In this document: positions 23,963 through 33,325 of the stretch, piece after piece | Position numbering within the stretch: position 1 is the stretch's first letter | How the letters are laid out: every line of letters starts with the position of its first letter | Origin: DAOUMU01 sp034409055 | Lineage (GTDB): Bacteria; Chloroflexota; Anaerolineae; 4572-78; J111 | NCBI GenBank assembly: GCA_034409055.1 | Contig: DAOUMU010000437.1 | Span: forward strand, 1 to 53,579 | Direction: 5' to 3' | Length of the DNA: 53,579 nt | Program-made: the position numbers and the translations under genes | Notes under the pieces: model-generated | What the model was told of the DNA's origin: nothing | Database searches by the model: none | Seen by the model: only the letters and a program-made list of their open reading frames with translations

Positions 23963-24777
23963 AACGTATGACTGCGCGTGAAACTTTTCAGGATTTATCC
24001 ACCGTAGCCCTGACTCATGTAATTGAGGCCAACTTAGTCGAAAGATCACTGAGCTTCTGCCGGTCATTGGGGGGACAAATCTATGGACCGAATCCGCTGT
24101 GGTTTATAACCGATACGTCTATTTCAACTGCCAACGGCGTAGTCCGAGCCACTTTTGCCCCGGAAAAGATTGACGCCAGCATAAAAAAGACGTTGATGCC
24201 TTTCAAAGCACAAACTCTGCCTCTAACCTGGTGGGTAGGTCCCTCCACCGTTCCCACGGACCTGGGGAACTATTTACAACGCCACGGATTCATCCACAAC
24301 CGCGATATGATCGGGATGGCTATGGATTTGCTTGAGTTGCCCCAGTCCACCTCCCCCACCCTCGAGTTAATCCTTGAACCTGTTAAGGATGTGGACACCC
24401 TCTCCCAATGGTATACAATCTTCTTGCAAGGCTTTCCGGCATCATTTGACCAGACCTATTTCGACGCCTTAGCCATCGCCAGCCTGGACTCAGATACAGG
24501 CTTGTATCACTACCTCGGCTGGCTAAAGGGCAAAATTGTAACCATTAGTTCGCTCTTTTTAGGTGCAGGCGTGGCCGGGCTTTACAACTTAACCACTCTG
24601 CCAGAGTTGCGGGGGCAAGGCATTGGCACTCTGGTGACGCTAAAAACCTTTGACGTGGCCCGAGCCCAGGGCTACCGGGTGGCGACACTCCAGACCACCT
24701 ATCCCAATGCCTTACGCCTGTATCACCAGCTTGGATTTGAAGTTTATTGCAAGATCAGTATCTATCAGTACCCGTAA
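23959..24777 (+). CDS. GNAT-family N-acetyltransferase
   Basis: A 272-residue protein with a C-terminal GNAT domain: GAGVAGLYNLTTLPELRGQGIGTLVTLKTFDVARAQGYRVATLQTTYPNALRLYHQLGFEVYCKIS holds the acetyl-CoA loop R-G-Q-G-I-G and the closing Y/LGF signature. The N-terminal half is a degenerate first GNAT-like domain (TWWVGPSTVPTDLGNYLQRHGF, then MIGMAMDL). The ATG at 23959 overlaps the effector stop as ATGA; a second ATG nine bases on is also possible. Base composition returns to that of the host at this gene, so the module probably inserted just before it. The substrate is unknown. Confidence 0.85.
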   Translation: MKRMTARETFQDLSTVALTHVIEANLVERSLSFCRSLGGQIYGPNPLWFITDTSISTANGVVRATFAPEKIDASIKKTLMPFKAQTLPLTWWVGPSTVPTDLGNYLQRHGFIHNRDMIGMAMDLLELPQSTSPTLELILEPVKDVDTLSQWYTIFLQGFPASFDQTYFDALAIASLDSDTGLYHYLGWLKGKIVTISSLFLGAGVAGLYNLTTLPELRGQGIGTLVTLKTFDVARAQGYRVATLQTTYPNALRLYHQLGFEVYCKISIYQYP

Positions 24778-24839
24778 GGATAACAAATTCAACCTTCAAC
24801 CCAAAATTCGATAAATCGTTAAAAGTGAGGAATTTGCAT

Positions 24840-25382
24840 ATGCTTAACATTGACAACACCGCCCTACTGGTTATCGACATACAAGGTAAATTGGCTCAAC
24901 TGATGTACCAGAAAGAGGTCCTCTTTGCCAATGCCCAACGTATGATCAAGGGAGCGCAAATTTTGGACATCCCCATTATCTGGACGGAGCAAGTGCCGGA
25001 GAAATTGGGACCAACCCTCCCCGAAATCAGTCAACTCCTGGTTGGCAGCGCGACTCCAATTAGCAAATCTAGCTTTAGTTGCTGCGGCCATCAACCTTTT
25101 ATGGAGGCGTTTAAGGTCCTCAATCGCCACCAGGTTTTGATGACCGGCATTGAGACTCACATTTGTATTTACCAAACCGCACTGGATCTGCTCAATTTGG
25201 GTTACGAGGTCCAGGTCGTCACCGATGCCGTCTCCTCCAGAGTCCTGGAGAACAAGCAAATCGGGCTGGAGCGCATGAAAGCGGCTGGCGCCATTTTGAC
25301 CAGCACCGAGATGGCCCTTTTTGAATTATTACAGGTAGCCGAAGGAGCCAAATTCAAAGAAATTGCTAAAATAGTCAAATGA
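24840..25382 (+). CDS. Isochorismatase-like cysteine hydrolase (YcaC type)
   Basis: A 180-residue alpha/beta hydrolase of the isochorismatase superfamily. The expected triad is visible: the Asp in ALLVIDIQGKL, the Lys in SKSSFSCCG, and the nucleophilic Cys in GIETHICIYQTALDLL, followed by the usual VVTDAVSSR. Short members of this type (YcaC-like) hydrolyse amide or imide bonds of mostly unknown substrates. ATG 24840 has GTGAGG upstream; an upstream frame to 24747 overlaps the GNAT gene and is not needed. It lies 62 bases after GNAT and ten before the Vps62-like gene, so all three may be co-transcribed. Confidence 0.88.
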   Translation: MLNIDNTALLVIDIQGKLAQLMYQKEVLFANAQRMIKGAQILDIPIIWTEQVPEKLGPTLPEISQLLVGSATPISKSSFSCCGHQPFMEAFKVLNRHQVLMTGIETHICIYQTALDLLNLGYEVQVVTDAVSSRVLENKQIGLERMKAAGAILTSTEMALFELLQVAEGAKFKEIAKIVK

Positions 25383-25392
25383 GGGGTTAACT

Positions 25393-26575
25393 ATGGCTGA
25401 ACTACACGAAAAATATGCCCCCATCTTACGCTTTGCCCGGGGCGAGCGATTTTTCCCTATGCGAGTCGACGACTTGCTGAGTTACAGTAGTCTGCACCTT
25501 AAAGGCCAGGAAAGGCCCCTGGTACCTCGCGGCCAGGTTACACCAACCAGGCCACCTGGTCAGTAAGGGCCAATCGCGGGAAGTGTTCTTGCGTTCGGTG
25601 GATACTGGCCCACTGCTGGGCTCGGAAGTGATCGCCGATTGGAGCAAAGAAGCGGTTGAGATGGTGTACGGCTGGTCGCAAGAAACCGTCTCCAATTGGA
25701 CCGAAGAGTTGGCCCGTCGCGCTTATAGTTGGTTCAGTCCCAAAACTAAAAAGGCAACCCAACTATTCTGGTGGAACAGTTTGCTCGTCTCTTCGCTGAA
25801 AGGGGCTGTCCAGAGTCTCTCAAGCCAGGAGTTGCCCCGGCTCATCCTGCCAACGGAAACATATGGCGCTGCCGTGGAACAGTACGAGGCTCGTTTCAAA
25901 AAAGTACCGGACTATACCTATTACCATCGCCAGGTGCGTGATGGTCACTATCTGTGCCTGCAATATTGGTTCTTTTACAGCTACAACGATTGGGCACAGA
26001 GTTTTGGCGGCCTGAATGATTATGAAGGGGATTGGGAGTGTATGATGATTTTCTTTCGGCTCGACAGGCAGAACCGGCCCCAGGAACCACCAGCCTATGT
26101 GACTTACGTTGGCCATCACTCACGTATGACCAAACCCTGGGATCACGAGAAGGTGGAGAAGATTGGCACGCATCCGGTTGGTTATGTAGCAGCCGGTTCT
26201 CACGCCACCTATCCCCAAGCCAGATCTTACCCGCTGATAGAACTATATAAACTGGTCGACCGTGCCACTGGTGACCACGTAACCATTGATCACGATCAGT
26301 GGGTTCATCGCCTCAATTTGGACGAGGGGCCTTGGATCACAGCTTACCAGGGATCCTGGGGGACCCGCTTCTGGCTGTCTGTGGAACGAGCCAGAACGCT
26401 GTTGAACCTGGCTGCCGGCGCGATTCCATTTGGCTTTTTGGCCACCCGCAAGGCCCCCCGTGAGATCGAGTTACCGGGTGTTAGCGCTCCTCACGGACCC
26501 ATGTTGGGCGACAGCGGTCAACAGCGTCCGCAATGGGTCGGACCGGTGGCCTGGGCCGACGTACCAGCCAAATAG
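25393..26575 (+). pseudogene. Vps62-like (DUF946-type) protein gene with a frameshift
   Basis: The ATG at 25393 (after GAGGGG) opens 57 codons, MAELHEKYAPILRFARGERF and so on, then stops at 25564-25566. The rest continues in the +1 frame to 26575. In that frame the sequence before 25583 already reads HLVSKGQSREVFLR, so the shift lies near 25505-25550. The second part has the family signature: LQYWFFYSYNDWA, DYEGDWECMMIFF, YVAAGSHATYPQ and the WGTRFW near the end. Function of this family is unknown. Either the gene is inactive or the assembly has a one-base error; with the rest so well preserved, an error or recent mutation is more likely than old decay. Full length would be about 393 residues. 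Confidence 0.78.
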
Positions 26576-26611
26576 CTGGACGTAGTTCATAGCGTTTGCC
26601 CGCTTGAGACA

Positions 26612-26640
26612 TGGACTTAAGACCCGCATTTAACTATAAT
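26612..26640 (+). promoter_or_regulatory. Promoter of glnE, probably giving a leaderless message
   Basis: TGGACT (26612-26617), a 17-base spacer and a perfect TATAAT (26635-26640). Transcription would start about 26647, four bases from the ATG at 26651, and no ribosome binding site exists in that space. The message is therefore probably leaderless. Confidence 0.6.
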
Positions 26641-26650
26641 ACCGACCGAA

Positions 26651-29600
26651 ATGACTTTCAACAATCTTTCTTACCGTGACTTGCTGCGTGAGCAGTTAAG
26701 TAACGACCAGATACGCGGATTGCTGGTGCCCGTTGGGTTCGCTGATTGGCGCCTGGCGTATCGTTGTTTGCAACGCATTGCCGATAGCGCCGAGACCCAG
26801 TTGGCCCTGGTCGATGGCTTACCCCACTTGTTGACGGCTTTGGCCAATGCGGCCCATTCCGACCGGGTGCTGGTCAATTTTGAGCGCCTTATTCAAAACA
26901 CCGCCGACCGACTGGCTCTACTTCGCTATTTGGCTGACAACCCCCGGGCAATTGAAATCCTGGTCATTTTGTTTGCCGGCAGCCAGTTCCTGACCGAAAT
27001 TTTGCTCCGTCACCCTGAGTACTTCGAGCCGCTCACCCAACACAAACAACTGGCTCAACTGAAGCCGGTAAAGCAACTCGCAGCAGAAGTCCAAGCCGAG
27101 ATTGCGCCATTCCTGGTAGATAACGGACCTGATTGGCAGATCACCCCCAGCCTTGACATGCTGCGTCGTTTCCAACGTTGGGAACTGTTGCGCATCGGCA
27201 CCTGCGATTTGCTTGACTTATTCGATTTACCGACCGTGACCGCGCAGCTTTCACATCTGGCCGACAGTCTGGTACAGGGTTGTCTGACCATCGCCGCCAT
27301 ACAAACACAGACAGATCCAGATGGTTTCGCCGTCATCGGAATGGGCAAGCTGGGCGGCGAGGAACTTAACTACAGTTCCGACATTGATTTACTCTTCCTG
27401 GCTGCGGCCAACGCCAGAGCTTACTGGCAGCTTGGTCAGAAGCTGATCGACGCGCTGGTTCGGGCCACGGGCGAAGGATTTCTTTACCGAGTCGACATGC
27501 GGCTCCGGCCCTGGGGACGAAAGGGCCCACTGGTCAACTCGGTTGATGACCACCTGCGCTACCTACAAAAGCACGCCGGCTTGTGGGAAAAACAAGCTTT
27601 GCTCAAAGCACGGGTGATTGCCGGGGATGAAGCAGTGGGCCAGGAATTTCTACGCCGAGCCAATCCCCTGCTGTTTAACACGAGCGGGGAAGCGGCCCGG
27701 GCCGATGTGCGAGTTATGAAGCAGCGCATTGAGTCCCAACTACGCCGGCAAGGGCGTCATTGGGGCGAGGTCAAGCTGGGCCGAGGCTCAATCAGGGACA
27801 TCGAATTTGTGACTCAATATTTACAACTCGTGCATGGCGCACAACATCCTGAGATCCAGAGTCGCAATACCCTGAACGCCCTGGCGCGGTTAGATGCTGG
27901 TCACTTTTTAGCGCCACGAGAATACCGGGTGCTTGCGGATGGTTACACTTTCCTGCGCACAGTTGAACACCACCTCCAACTTATGTATTATCGCCAAACA
28001 CACACCCTCCCCAATGATCCGGAAGCCCTAACCCACCTGGCCCGCCGATTAAGATTCCAGGGCTTAGAGGCAGGTGACCAATTTGTCGCCCGTTACCAAC
28101 AACACAGTGCGGCGATTCGGACCATTTACCAACGATATCTGGCAATCGATGAGGATAGTAGCCAGAAAGCAGAGGTCAAAATGGAAAAATCAAATAACAA
28201 TCCCAATTCTCAAGTCCTATCCCCTGTCACCCAACACCTGAGACGGATGCCTCCTTCTTACGGCATAACTTTCAGTGACTCCGACATCGAGCACCACGTC
28301 GAACTGATTGAGCAACTCAACGACGGTAATCTGGTTAAAGTAGAGGCCGTCCCCCTCGACGGTGAGCACTGGCAAGTGACCATTGTTGGCTACGATTACC
28401 TGGGCGAATTGTCGCTGATCTGCGGCTTGCTGTTTGTTTATGGTTTCAACATTCTCGATGGGCAGGTATTTTCCTATGGACGACGTGAAGACAGCCCATC
28501 ATTCAGATCTGTACCCCACGGCGCACCTCGGCGTTTGAGCAAGCGTCGACGGCGCCCGTTATCCCAAATAGCAAGCAAGGACTCACACCGAAAAATTGTC
28601 GATGTCTTCACGGTACGCTCGATGCTGAAGATACCAGAGGACCATTGGGCTCGCTACACCGCTGATCTGGCTGCCCTATCCCGGTGGCTGCACAAAGGGA
28701 AATCACACGAGGCGCAAGGTGAGTTAGCCAAGCGGGTGGCAATCTATCTGCGAGATATGCCGGGCAGTACCACCAAGTTATATCCGATCGATATAGAGAT
28801 TGACAATGATGCTTCCGACCGGCACACCGTCTTTCACATTGACGCACCCGATACCATCGGTTTTTTATACGCCTTAACCAACGCCCTCGCCCTCAACCAG
28901 ATTAACATTAGGCGGATGGTTGTCGATTCTATTGGCAACCGTGTTCGTGATACCCTGTACGTGACCGATGCCTATGGACAAAAAATAACCTCACCTGAGA
29001 AGCAGCAGCAATTGCGCGTGGCCACAGTTCTGACTAAACAGTTCACCCACCTGCTACCTCGATCACCGAATCCGGAATCGGCCTTACGGCATTTTCATCA
29101 ATTTATTGGACAATTGTTCACCCGCCCTGATTGGCCCGATGAACTAACTTCCCTCGAGCGTCCCGAAGTCTTGGACAGGCTGGCTCGCCTGCTGGGTGTT
29201 AGCGATTTTCTGTGGGACGATTTTTTACGGATGCAGCACGCCACGCTGTTTCCTATTGTGCGGGATATAAACGCGCTGACCCCCCGTAAATCTAAGGAAG
29301 AATTGCGGGAAGAGCTGGACATTGCCTTACAGACTACACCTAAGGGAGTCACTCCCCAAGCCAGGCTCAACGCCTTCAAAGACCGGGAGATGTTTCGGGT
29401 GGACATGCGCCAAATCCAGGGATATATCACCGAGTATGGACAATTCTCAGCAGAGTTGACCGACCTGGCTGAGGTTGTTGTGGGAACGGCCTACCGCCTC
29501 AGCGCCGGGGAATTACAAACGCAATTTGGCCTACCCCGCCTGACCGACGGGCAACCCTGTCCGTTAAGTATGTGTGGGCTGGGCAAATTCGGCGGGCGCG

Positions 29601-30409
29601 AATTAGGCTTTGCTTCAGACATCGAGTTGATGTTTATCTTCGCTGGCAACGGTAAAACAACAGGTCCTCGCATTATCACCACGGCCGAGTTTTATGATAA
29701 ATTGGTGCAAGAGGTTAACCAGGTCATCCGGACAAAACGGGAAGGCATTTTTGAAATAGACTTGCAGCTACGTCCCTATGGCAAGGCAGGTGGCATGGCC
29801 GTGTCCCTGGCTTCCTTTCAACGTTACTTCGCCCCGGATGGTGATGCCTGGCCTTATGAACGACAAGCTTTGATTAAGCTGCGCCCAATTGCCGGTGATG
29901 CAAAGCTCGGGCAGCAGGTGCTTAGCTTGCGCGATGAGTTTGTCTATAACGGTGAAACTTTTGACGTAGCCGCGATGCGAGCCATGCGTGAGCGACAGAT
30001 CAGGCATCTGGTTACAGCGGGTACGGTCAACGTCAAGTTTAGTCCGGGTGGTTTGGTGGATGTTGAATACCTGGTGCAGGGCTTGCAAATCACTCACGGC
30101 CATCATAACCTCAGCCTTCGTTTGACCAACACCCGTGAGGCAATGGCGGCCCTGGCAGCCGCAGGGCTTCTGTCAGCGGAAGAATACAAATTACTATACG
30201 AAGCACACATCTTTTTACGGCGGTTGATTAATGCACTGCGTATGGTCCGTGGCAACGCCAAAGACCTGACCATCCCGCCACCCGATGACGAAGAATTTGC
30301 CTTTTTGGCCCGCCGTCTAAACTATGGGCACAACCTGGCCCTATTACGTGATGACCTGACTCGCCACACTACATACGTCCAGGAACTCAACATGCGGCTG
30401 TTGGGGTGA
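26651..30409 (+). CDS. glnE: Glutamine synthetase adenylyltransferase (GlnE) with two inserted ACT domains
   Basis: A 1252-residue protein; ordinary GlnE is about 950-1000. The first nucleotidyltransferase half has GMGKLGGEELNYSSDIDLLFL (about 231) and LRPWGRKGPLVNS; the second has GLGKFGGRELGFASDIELMFIF (about 976) and QLRPYGKAGGMA. GlnE attaches or removes AMP on the glutamine synthetase tyrosine. Between the halves are two ACT-like domains: about 573-660 (VTIVGYDYLGELSLICGLLFVYGFNILDGQVFS) and about 722-800 (FHIDAPDTIGFLYALTNALALNQINIRRMVV, then RVRDTLYVTDAYGQKI). They match the GlnD ACT pair that senses glutamine. The second half reads DIE where DID or DxD is usual. Its substrates are probably the glutamine synthetases encoded upstream. 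Confidence 0.9.
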   Translation: MTFNNLSYRDLLREQLSNDQIRGLLVPVGFADWRLAYRCLQRIADSAETQLALVDGLPHLLTALANAAHSDRVLVNFERLIQNTADRLALLRYLADNPRAIEILVILFAGSQFLTEILLRHPEYFEPLTQHKQLAQLKPVKQLAAEVQAEIAPFLVDNGPDWQITPSLDMLRRFQRWELLRIGTCDLLDLFDLPTVTAQLSHLADSLVQGCLTIAAIQTQTDPDGFAVIGMGKLGGEELNYSSDIDLLFLAAANARAYWQLGQKLIDALVRATGEGFLYRVDMRLRPWGRKGPLVNSVDDHLRYLQKHAGLWEKQALLKARVIAGDEAVGQEFLRRANPLLFNTSGEAARADVRVMKQRIESQLRRQGRHWGEVKLGRGSIRDIEFVTQYLQLVHGAQHPEIQSRNTLNALARLDAGHFLAPREYRVLADGYTFLRTVEHHLQLMYYRQTHTLPNDPEALTHLARRLRFQGLEAGDQFVARYQQHSAAIRTIYQRYLAIDEDSSQKAEVKMEKSNNNPNSQVLSPVTQHLRRMPPSYGITFSDSDIEHHVELIEQLNDGNLVKVEAVPLDGEHWQVTIVGYDYLGELSLICGLLFVYGFNILDGQVFSYGRREDSPSFRSVPHGAPRRLSKRRRRPLSQIASKDSHRKIVDVFTVRSMLKIPEDHWARYTADLAALSRWLHKGKSHEAQGELAKRVAIYLRDMPGSTTKLYPIDIEIDNDASDRHTVFHIDAPDTIGFLYALTNALALNQINIRRMVVDSIGNRVRDTLYVTDAYGQKITSPEKQQQLRVATVLTKQFTHLLPRSPNPESALRHFHQFIGQLFTRPDWPDELTSLERPEVLDRLARLLGVSDFLWDDFLRMQHATLFPIVRDINALTPRKSKEELREELDIALQTTPKGVTPQARLNAFKDREMFRVDMRQIQGYITEYGQFSAELTDLAEVVVGTAYRLSAGELQTQFGLPRLTDGQPCPLSMCGLGKFGGRELGFASDIELMFIFAGNGKTTGPRIITTAEFYDKLVQEVNQVIRTKREGIFEIDLQLRPYGKAGGMAVSLASFQRYFAPDGDAWPYERQALIKLRPIAGDAKLGQQVLSLRDEFVYNGETFDVAAMRAMRERQIRHLVTAGTVNVKFSPGGLVDVEYLVQGLQITHGHHNLSLRLTNTREAMAALAAAGLLSAEEYKLLYEAHIFLRRLINALRMVRGNAKDLTIPPPDDEEFAFLARRLNYGHNLALLRDDLTRHTTYVQELNMRLLG

Positions 30410-30498
30410 GGTGATGACACCAAGTCGAGCGGTGGGATCATCTTTTAAACTGATTTTAAGTGGAAAAGTTTACAATTACCTGAAAATTTGTAAACCAG

Positions 30499-30528
30499 GT
30501 GATACTCACATTGCCTCAACGTATATAT
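30499..30528 (+). promoter_or_regulatory. ECF-type promoter upstream of the second DUF2298 gene
   Basis: GTGATACT (30499-30506), 13 bases, CGTATATAT (30520-30528). The same two blocks with the same 13-base spacing occur upstream of the ECF sigma gene (33296-33325). The shared form suggests recognition by that sigma factor. The rest of the 166-bp gap holds only an AT-rich leader ending in AAGGA. Confidence 0.65.
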
Positions 30529-30575
30529 AAATATGAATTTTGTCACAAACAGTGATTGTTAAGGAATAACTCACA

Positions 30576-33230
30576 TTGGAATTCACGCCTATCTTCACCT
30601 GGTGGTTTATTATCTTGATATTTGGACTGGCCGGCTGGTCGGTGGCCTTTAGCTTGCTCCGTCACCTGCCCGACCGGGGCTTTGCTTTTGCTCGACCCGT
30701 GGGCCTGTTACTGAGTGGGTATATCCTCTGGTTAGGGGGCACATTTCGGCTGCTGCAAAATAACGTGGGCGGTATCCTGGTAGCATTAGTTTTGGTGCTG
30801 GTCCTGGGACTGGTCTGGCAACGACAGGTCCGATTCGGGGACAACCTGTCGATGTTCAACTGGTTCCGGCGGGAGTGGCGTTATGCCTTGAGCGTTGAGC
30901 TACTTTTTAGCCTGGCCTTTGTCGGTTGGGTTATTTTTAAAGCCTACAACCCCAACATAGAAACCGCCGGTGGCGAAAAATGGATGGAAATTGCCTTTAT
31001 CAATGGCACCCTGCGCAGCGATTATTTCCCTCCCCAGGACCCATGGCTGTCCGGTTTTGCCATCAGCTATTACTACTTTGGCTACGTCCTGATGGCCATG
31101 GTTACCCGCTTGACCGGCCTGGTTTCTACCACGGCCTTTAATTTCTACATCCCCACTCTCTTTGCCATAACCCTCACCGCTGCCCTGGGAATTATAGCCA
31201 ACCTGGTTAGCCTCTATCAATCATCAATTTCTACAAACCCCGACCCTCAAACCTTAAATCTCCAATCCCACATCTCACACCCCACATCCCACACCCCATA
31301 TCTTAAATTCTCCGCCTTCTTCACCGGTTTCATAGCAGCCCTGTTTGTGGCCGTCCTGGGCAACCTGGAAGGATTATTAGAAGTATTGCACAAACGTGGT
31401 GGTCTCCTGCCGGCTCATTTTTGGCTCTGGCTTGACATTCGCGACTTGAAAGTACCCCCCGTCGGCCTCAGCGATGATAGCTGGATTCCAGACCGGTTCA
31501 TCTGGTGGTGGCGTGCCTCTCGGGTGCTCACCGACTACACCTTGACCGGTCAGGAGCAAGAAGTCATCGACGAGTTTCCCTTCTTTAGCTTTCTATTGGG
31601 GGACGTTCATCCTCACGTGCTGGCACTACCGTTTGTCCTGCTGGTGGTGGCCTTAGCCCTCAATCTTTTAGCCAATACCGTCCAGCCATCAGTCGCCCCT
31701 GGTCAGCAATCGAGGCGGTCATTGTCTGAGCGGGATCAAAAGAGATTGTCAGTTTCAGTTGTTGACAAACTACAAGAAATTTTACAAAATAGCTGGCATG
31801 AGTTAACTAGGGCTACCGGGGGGCGACTGGCTTTTGTGCTCTATGCCCTTTGTCTGGGTGGCTTAAGTTTTCTGAATACCTGGGATTTCCCCATCTACCT
31901 GAGTGTGGTAGGGCTGGCCTTTATCGCCTGGTTGTCTTATCAACGAGCCAGCCTGCAGCTTGCCCTGGAACCAGCCATAGTGGGCATTAGTATATTGGGG
32001 CTAGCGGGCGTTATCTTATATCTACCCTTTTATGCCACATTCCAATCACAGGCCAAAGGTATCTTACCCAACCTGTGGAATCCAACCCGTTTGCCCCAAT
32101 TTTTTGTGTTCTTTGGCCCCTTCCTGGTGGCAGTCAGCGTCCTGCTGATCGTCTTATCCGGTAAAAATAACGGCTGGAAAAAACATTTGAGTTGGTCCGT
32201 ACTGCTGACAGTGTTGGGACCGTTTTTGGTCATGCTGGTGGCGCTGAGCATGGTACTTATCAGTCCGGCCGGTCGCGATTACGTCCAGGGAATTCTCAAC
32301 AATCCCGAGGCGCAACAAATCCTCGGCGACACCACGGTCAGTGCCCTGGTGCTAGAAACGCTGCGACAGCGCCTGGCAAATCCCTGGACGTTTTTACTGG
32401 TGGGTAGTCTCTTGGGCTGGACGCTGGCTCTGGCGATTGGCTTGAGCGATCCTGCAGAAGCAAACTCGTCCAAAGTCCCCAAAACGCCAGCATACCGGCT
32501 GGCCGAGAAATTTGTGGTAATTTTGCTGCTGATCGGTTTGGTACTGCCGTTGGCCGTCGAATTTATTTACTTACGAGATAACTTTGGTATTCGCATGAAT
32601 ACCGTCTTTAAATTCTATTTTCAAGCTTGGGTGCTACTGGCTCTGGCCTCAGCCTTTGCTCTTTATTACGTGACCACAAACTTGCGCCTGATTCCGGTCA
32701 TTGTCTGGCTAGCCATTATGGCCCTGTTGGTAGTCGGGGGCCTGGTTTACCCGGTGTTGGCCATACCGAACAAGACGAACAACTTCACAAATGAGCCGGT
32801 GCTTGATGGCATTCAATGGGTGGCCGAGCATCGTCCCGGTGATTATGCGGCCATCGAATGGCTACGAGCCAATGCCCCCGATAACGCGGTGATTCTGGAG
32901 GCACCGGGCGCTCATTATGCCGCCTATCAATATACCAGCCGGGTTTCGGCCTTAACCGGATTGCCCACCCTGCTAGGCTGGGGGGGGCACCAAAGCCAGT
33001 GGCGTGGCAATTACGATGAACCAGCTCGCCGGGAGCCTGATATTGAGACGCTCTTTAAGACCTTAGACCTCGGCCAGGCCCAAGATTTGTTAGATAAGTA
33101 TAATATTACTTACGTCTATATTGGACCGCTGGAGCAGGAGCGATACTCACCACCGGGTCTCAACAAATTTGCCCGATTGATGGATGTAGTTTTTCAACAG
33201 GATAATGTAACTATTTACCAACGGCGGTAA
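30576..33230 (+). CDS. DUF2298 (YYY family, TIGR03662) membrane protein
   Basis: An 884-residue polytopic membrane protein, a stand-alone relative of the C-terminal half of the giant protein at 15285. Shared blocks: LLRHLPDRGFAFARPVGLLLSGYILWLGG at the start, GGEKWMEIAFINGTLRSDYFPPQDPWLSG, ISYYYFGYV, NLEGLLEVL, FPFFSFLLGDVHPHVLALPF, NTWDFPIYL and the late YLRDNFGIRMNTVFKFYFQAW. A soluble tail contains RPGDYAAIEWLRANAPDNAVILEA, the external segment common in GT39-like enzymes. Function is unknown; it may be a lipid-linked glycosyltransferase. The start is TTG 30576 with AAGGA ten bases before. It follows an ECF-like promoter. Two loops carry low-complexity inserts (31229-31311, 31678-31800). 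Confidence 0.85.
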   Translation: MEFTPIFTWWFIILIFGLAGWSVAFSLLRHLPDRGFAFARPVGLLLSGYILWLGGTFRLLQNNVGGILVALVLVLVLGLVWQRQVRFGDNLSMFNWFRREWRYALSVELLFSLAFVGWVIFKAYNPNIETAGGEKWMEIAFINGTLRSDYFPPQDPWLSGFAISYYYFGYVLMAMVTRLTGLVSTTAFNFYIPTLFAITLTAALGIIANLVSLYQSSISTNPDPQTLNLQSHISHPTSHTPYLKFSAFFTGFIAALFVAVLGNLEGLLEVLHKRGGLLPAHFWLWLDIRDLKVPPVGLSDDSWIPDRFIWWWRASRVLTDYTLTGQEQEVIDEFPFFSFLLGDVHPHVLALPFVLLVVALALNLLANTVQPSVAPGQQSRRSLSERDQKRLSVSVVDKLQEILQNSWHELTRATGGRLAFVLYALCLGGLSFLNTWDFPIYLSVVGLAFIAWLSYQRASLQLALEPAIVGISILGLAGVILYLPFYATFQSQAKGILPNLWNPTRLPQFFVFFGPFLVAVSVLLIVLSGKNNGWKKHLSWSVLLTVLGPFLVMLVALSMVLISPAGRDYVQGILNNPEAQQILGDTTVSALVLETLRQRLANPWTFLLVGSLLGWTLALAIGLSDPAEANSSKVPKTPAYRLAEKFVVILLLIGLVLPLAVEFIYLRDNFGIRMNTVFKFYFQAWVLLALASAFALYYVTTNLRLIPVIVWLAIMALLVVGGLVYPVLAIPNKTNNFTNEPVLDGIQWVAEHRPGDYAAIEWLRANAPDNAVILEAPGAHYAAYQYTSRVSALTGLPTLLGWGGHQSQWRGNYDEPARREPDIETLFKTLDLGQAQDLLDKYNITYVYIGPLEQERYSPPGLNKFARLMDVVFQQDNVTIYQRR
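31229..31311 (+). repeat. Low-complexity insert (CACATCCCACACCCC type) in DUF2298 gene
   Basis: Tandem ACATCTC/ACATCCC/ACACCCC units encode a Ser/His/Pro/Thr-rich segment between the same two conserved helices that flank the insert at 18121-18190 in the paralogue. The frame is kept open. Confidence 0.7.
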
Positions 33231-33295
33231 GGAGCAGTCATATGCCAGTAAACGCAAACAACTATCCTTATTTTAACTAAACAATGTTGTATGTA

Positions 33296-33325
33296 GTGAT
33301 ACTTACGTCTGTTCAGCGTATATAT
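33296..33325 (+). promoter_or_regulatory. ECF-type promoter of the sigma factor operon
   Basis: GTGATACT (33296-33303), 13 bases, CGTATATAT (33317-33325), matching 30499-30528 in both boxes and spacing. ECF genes commonly drive their own expression, so this is probably an autoregulated promoter. The start codon is about 35 bases further on. Confidence 0.68.
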
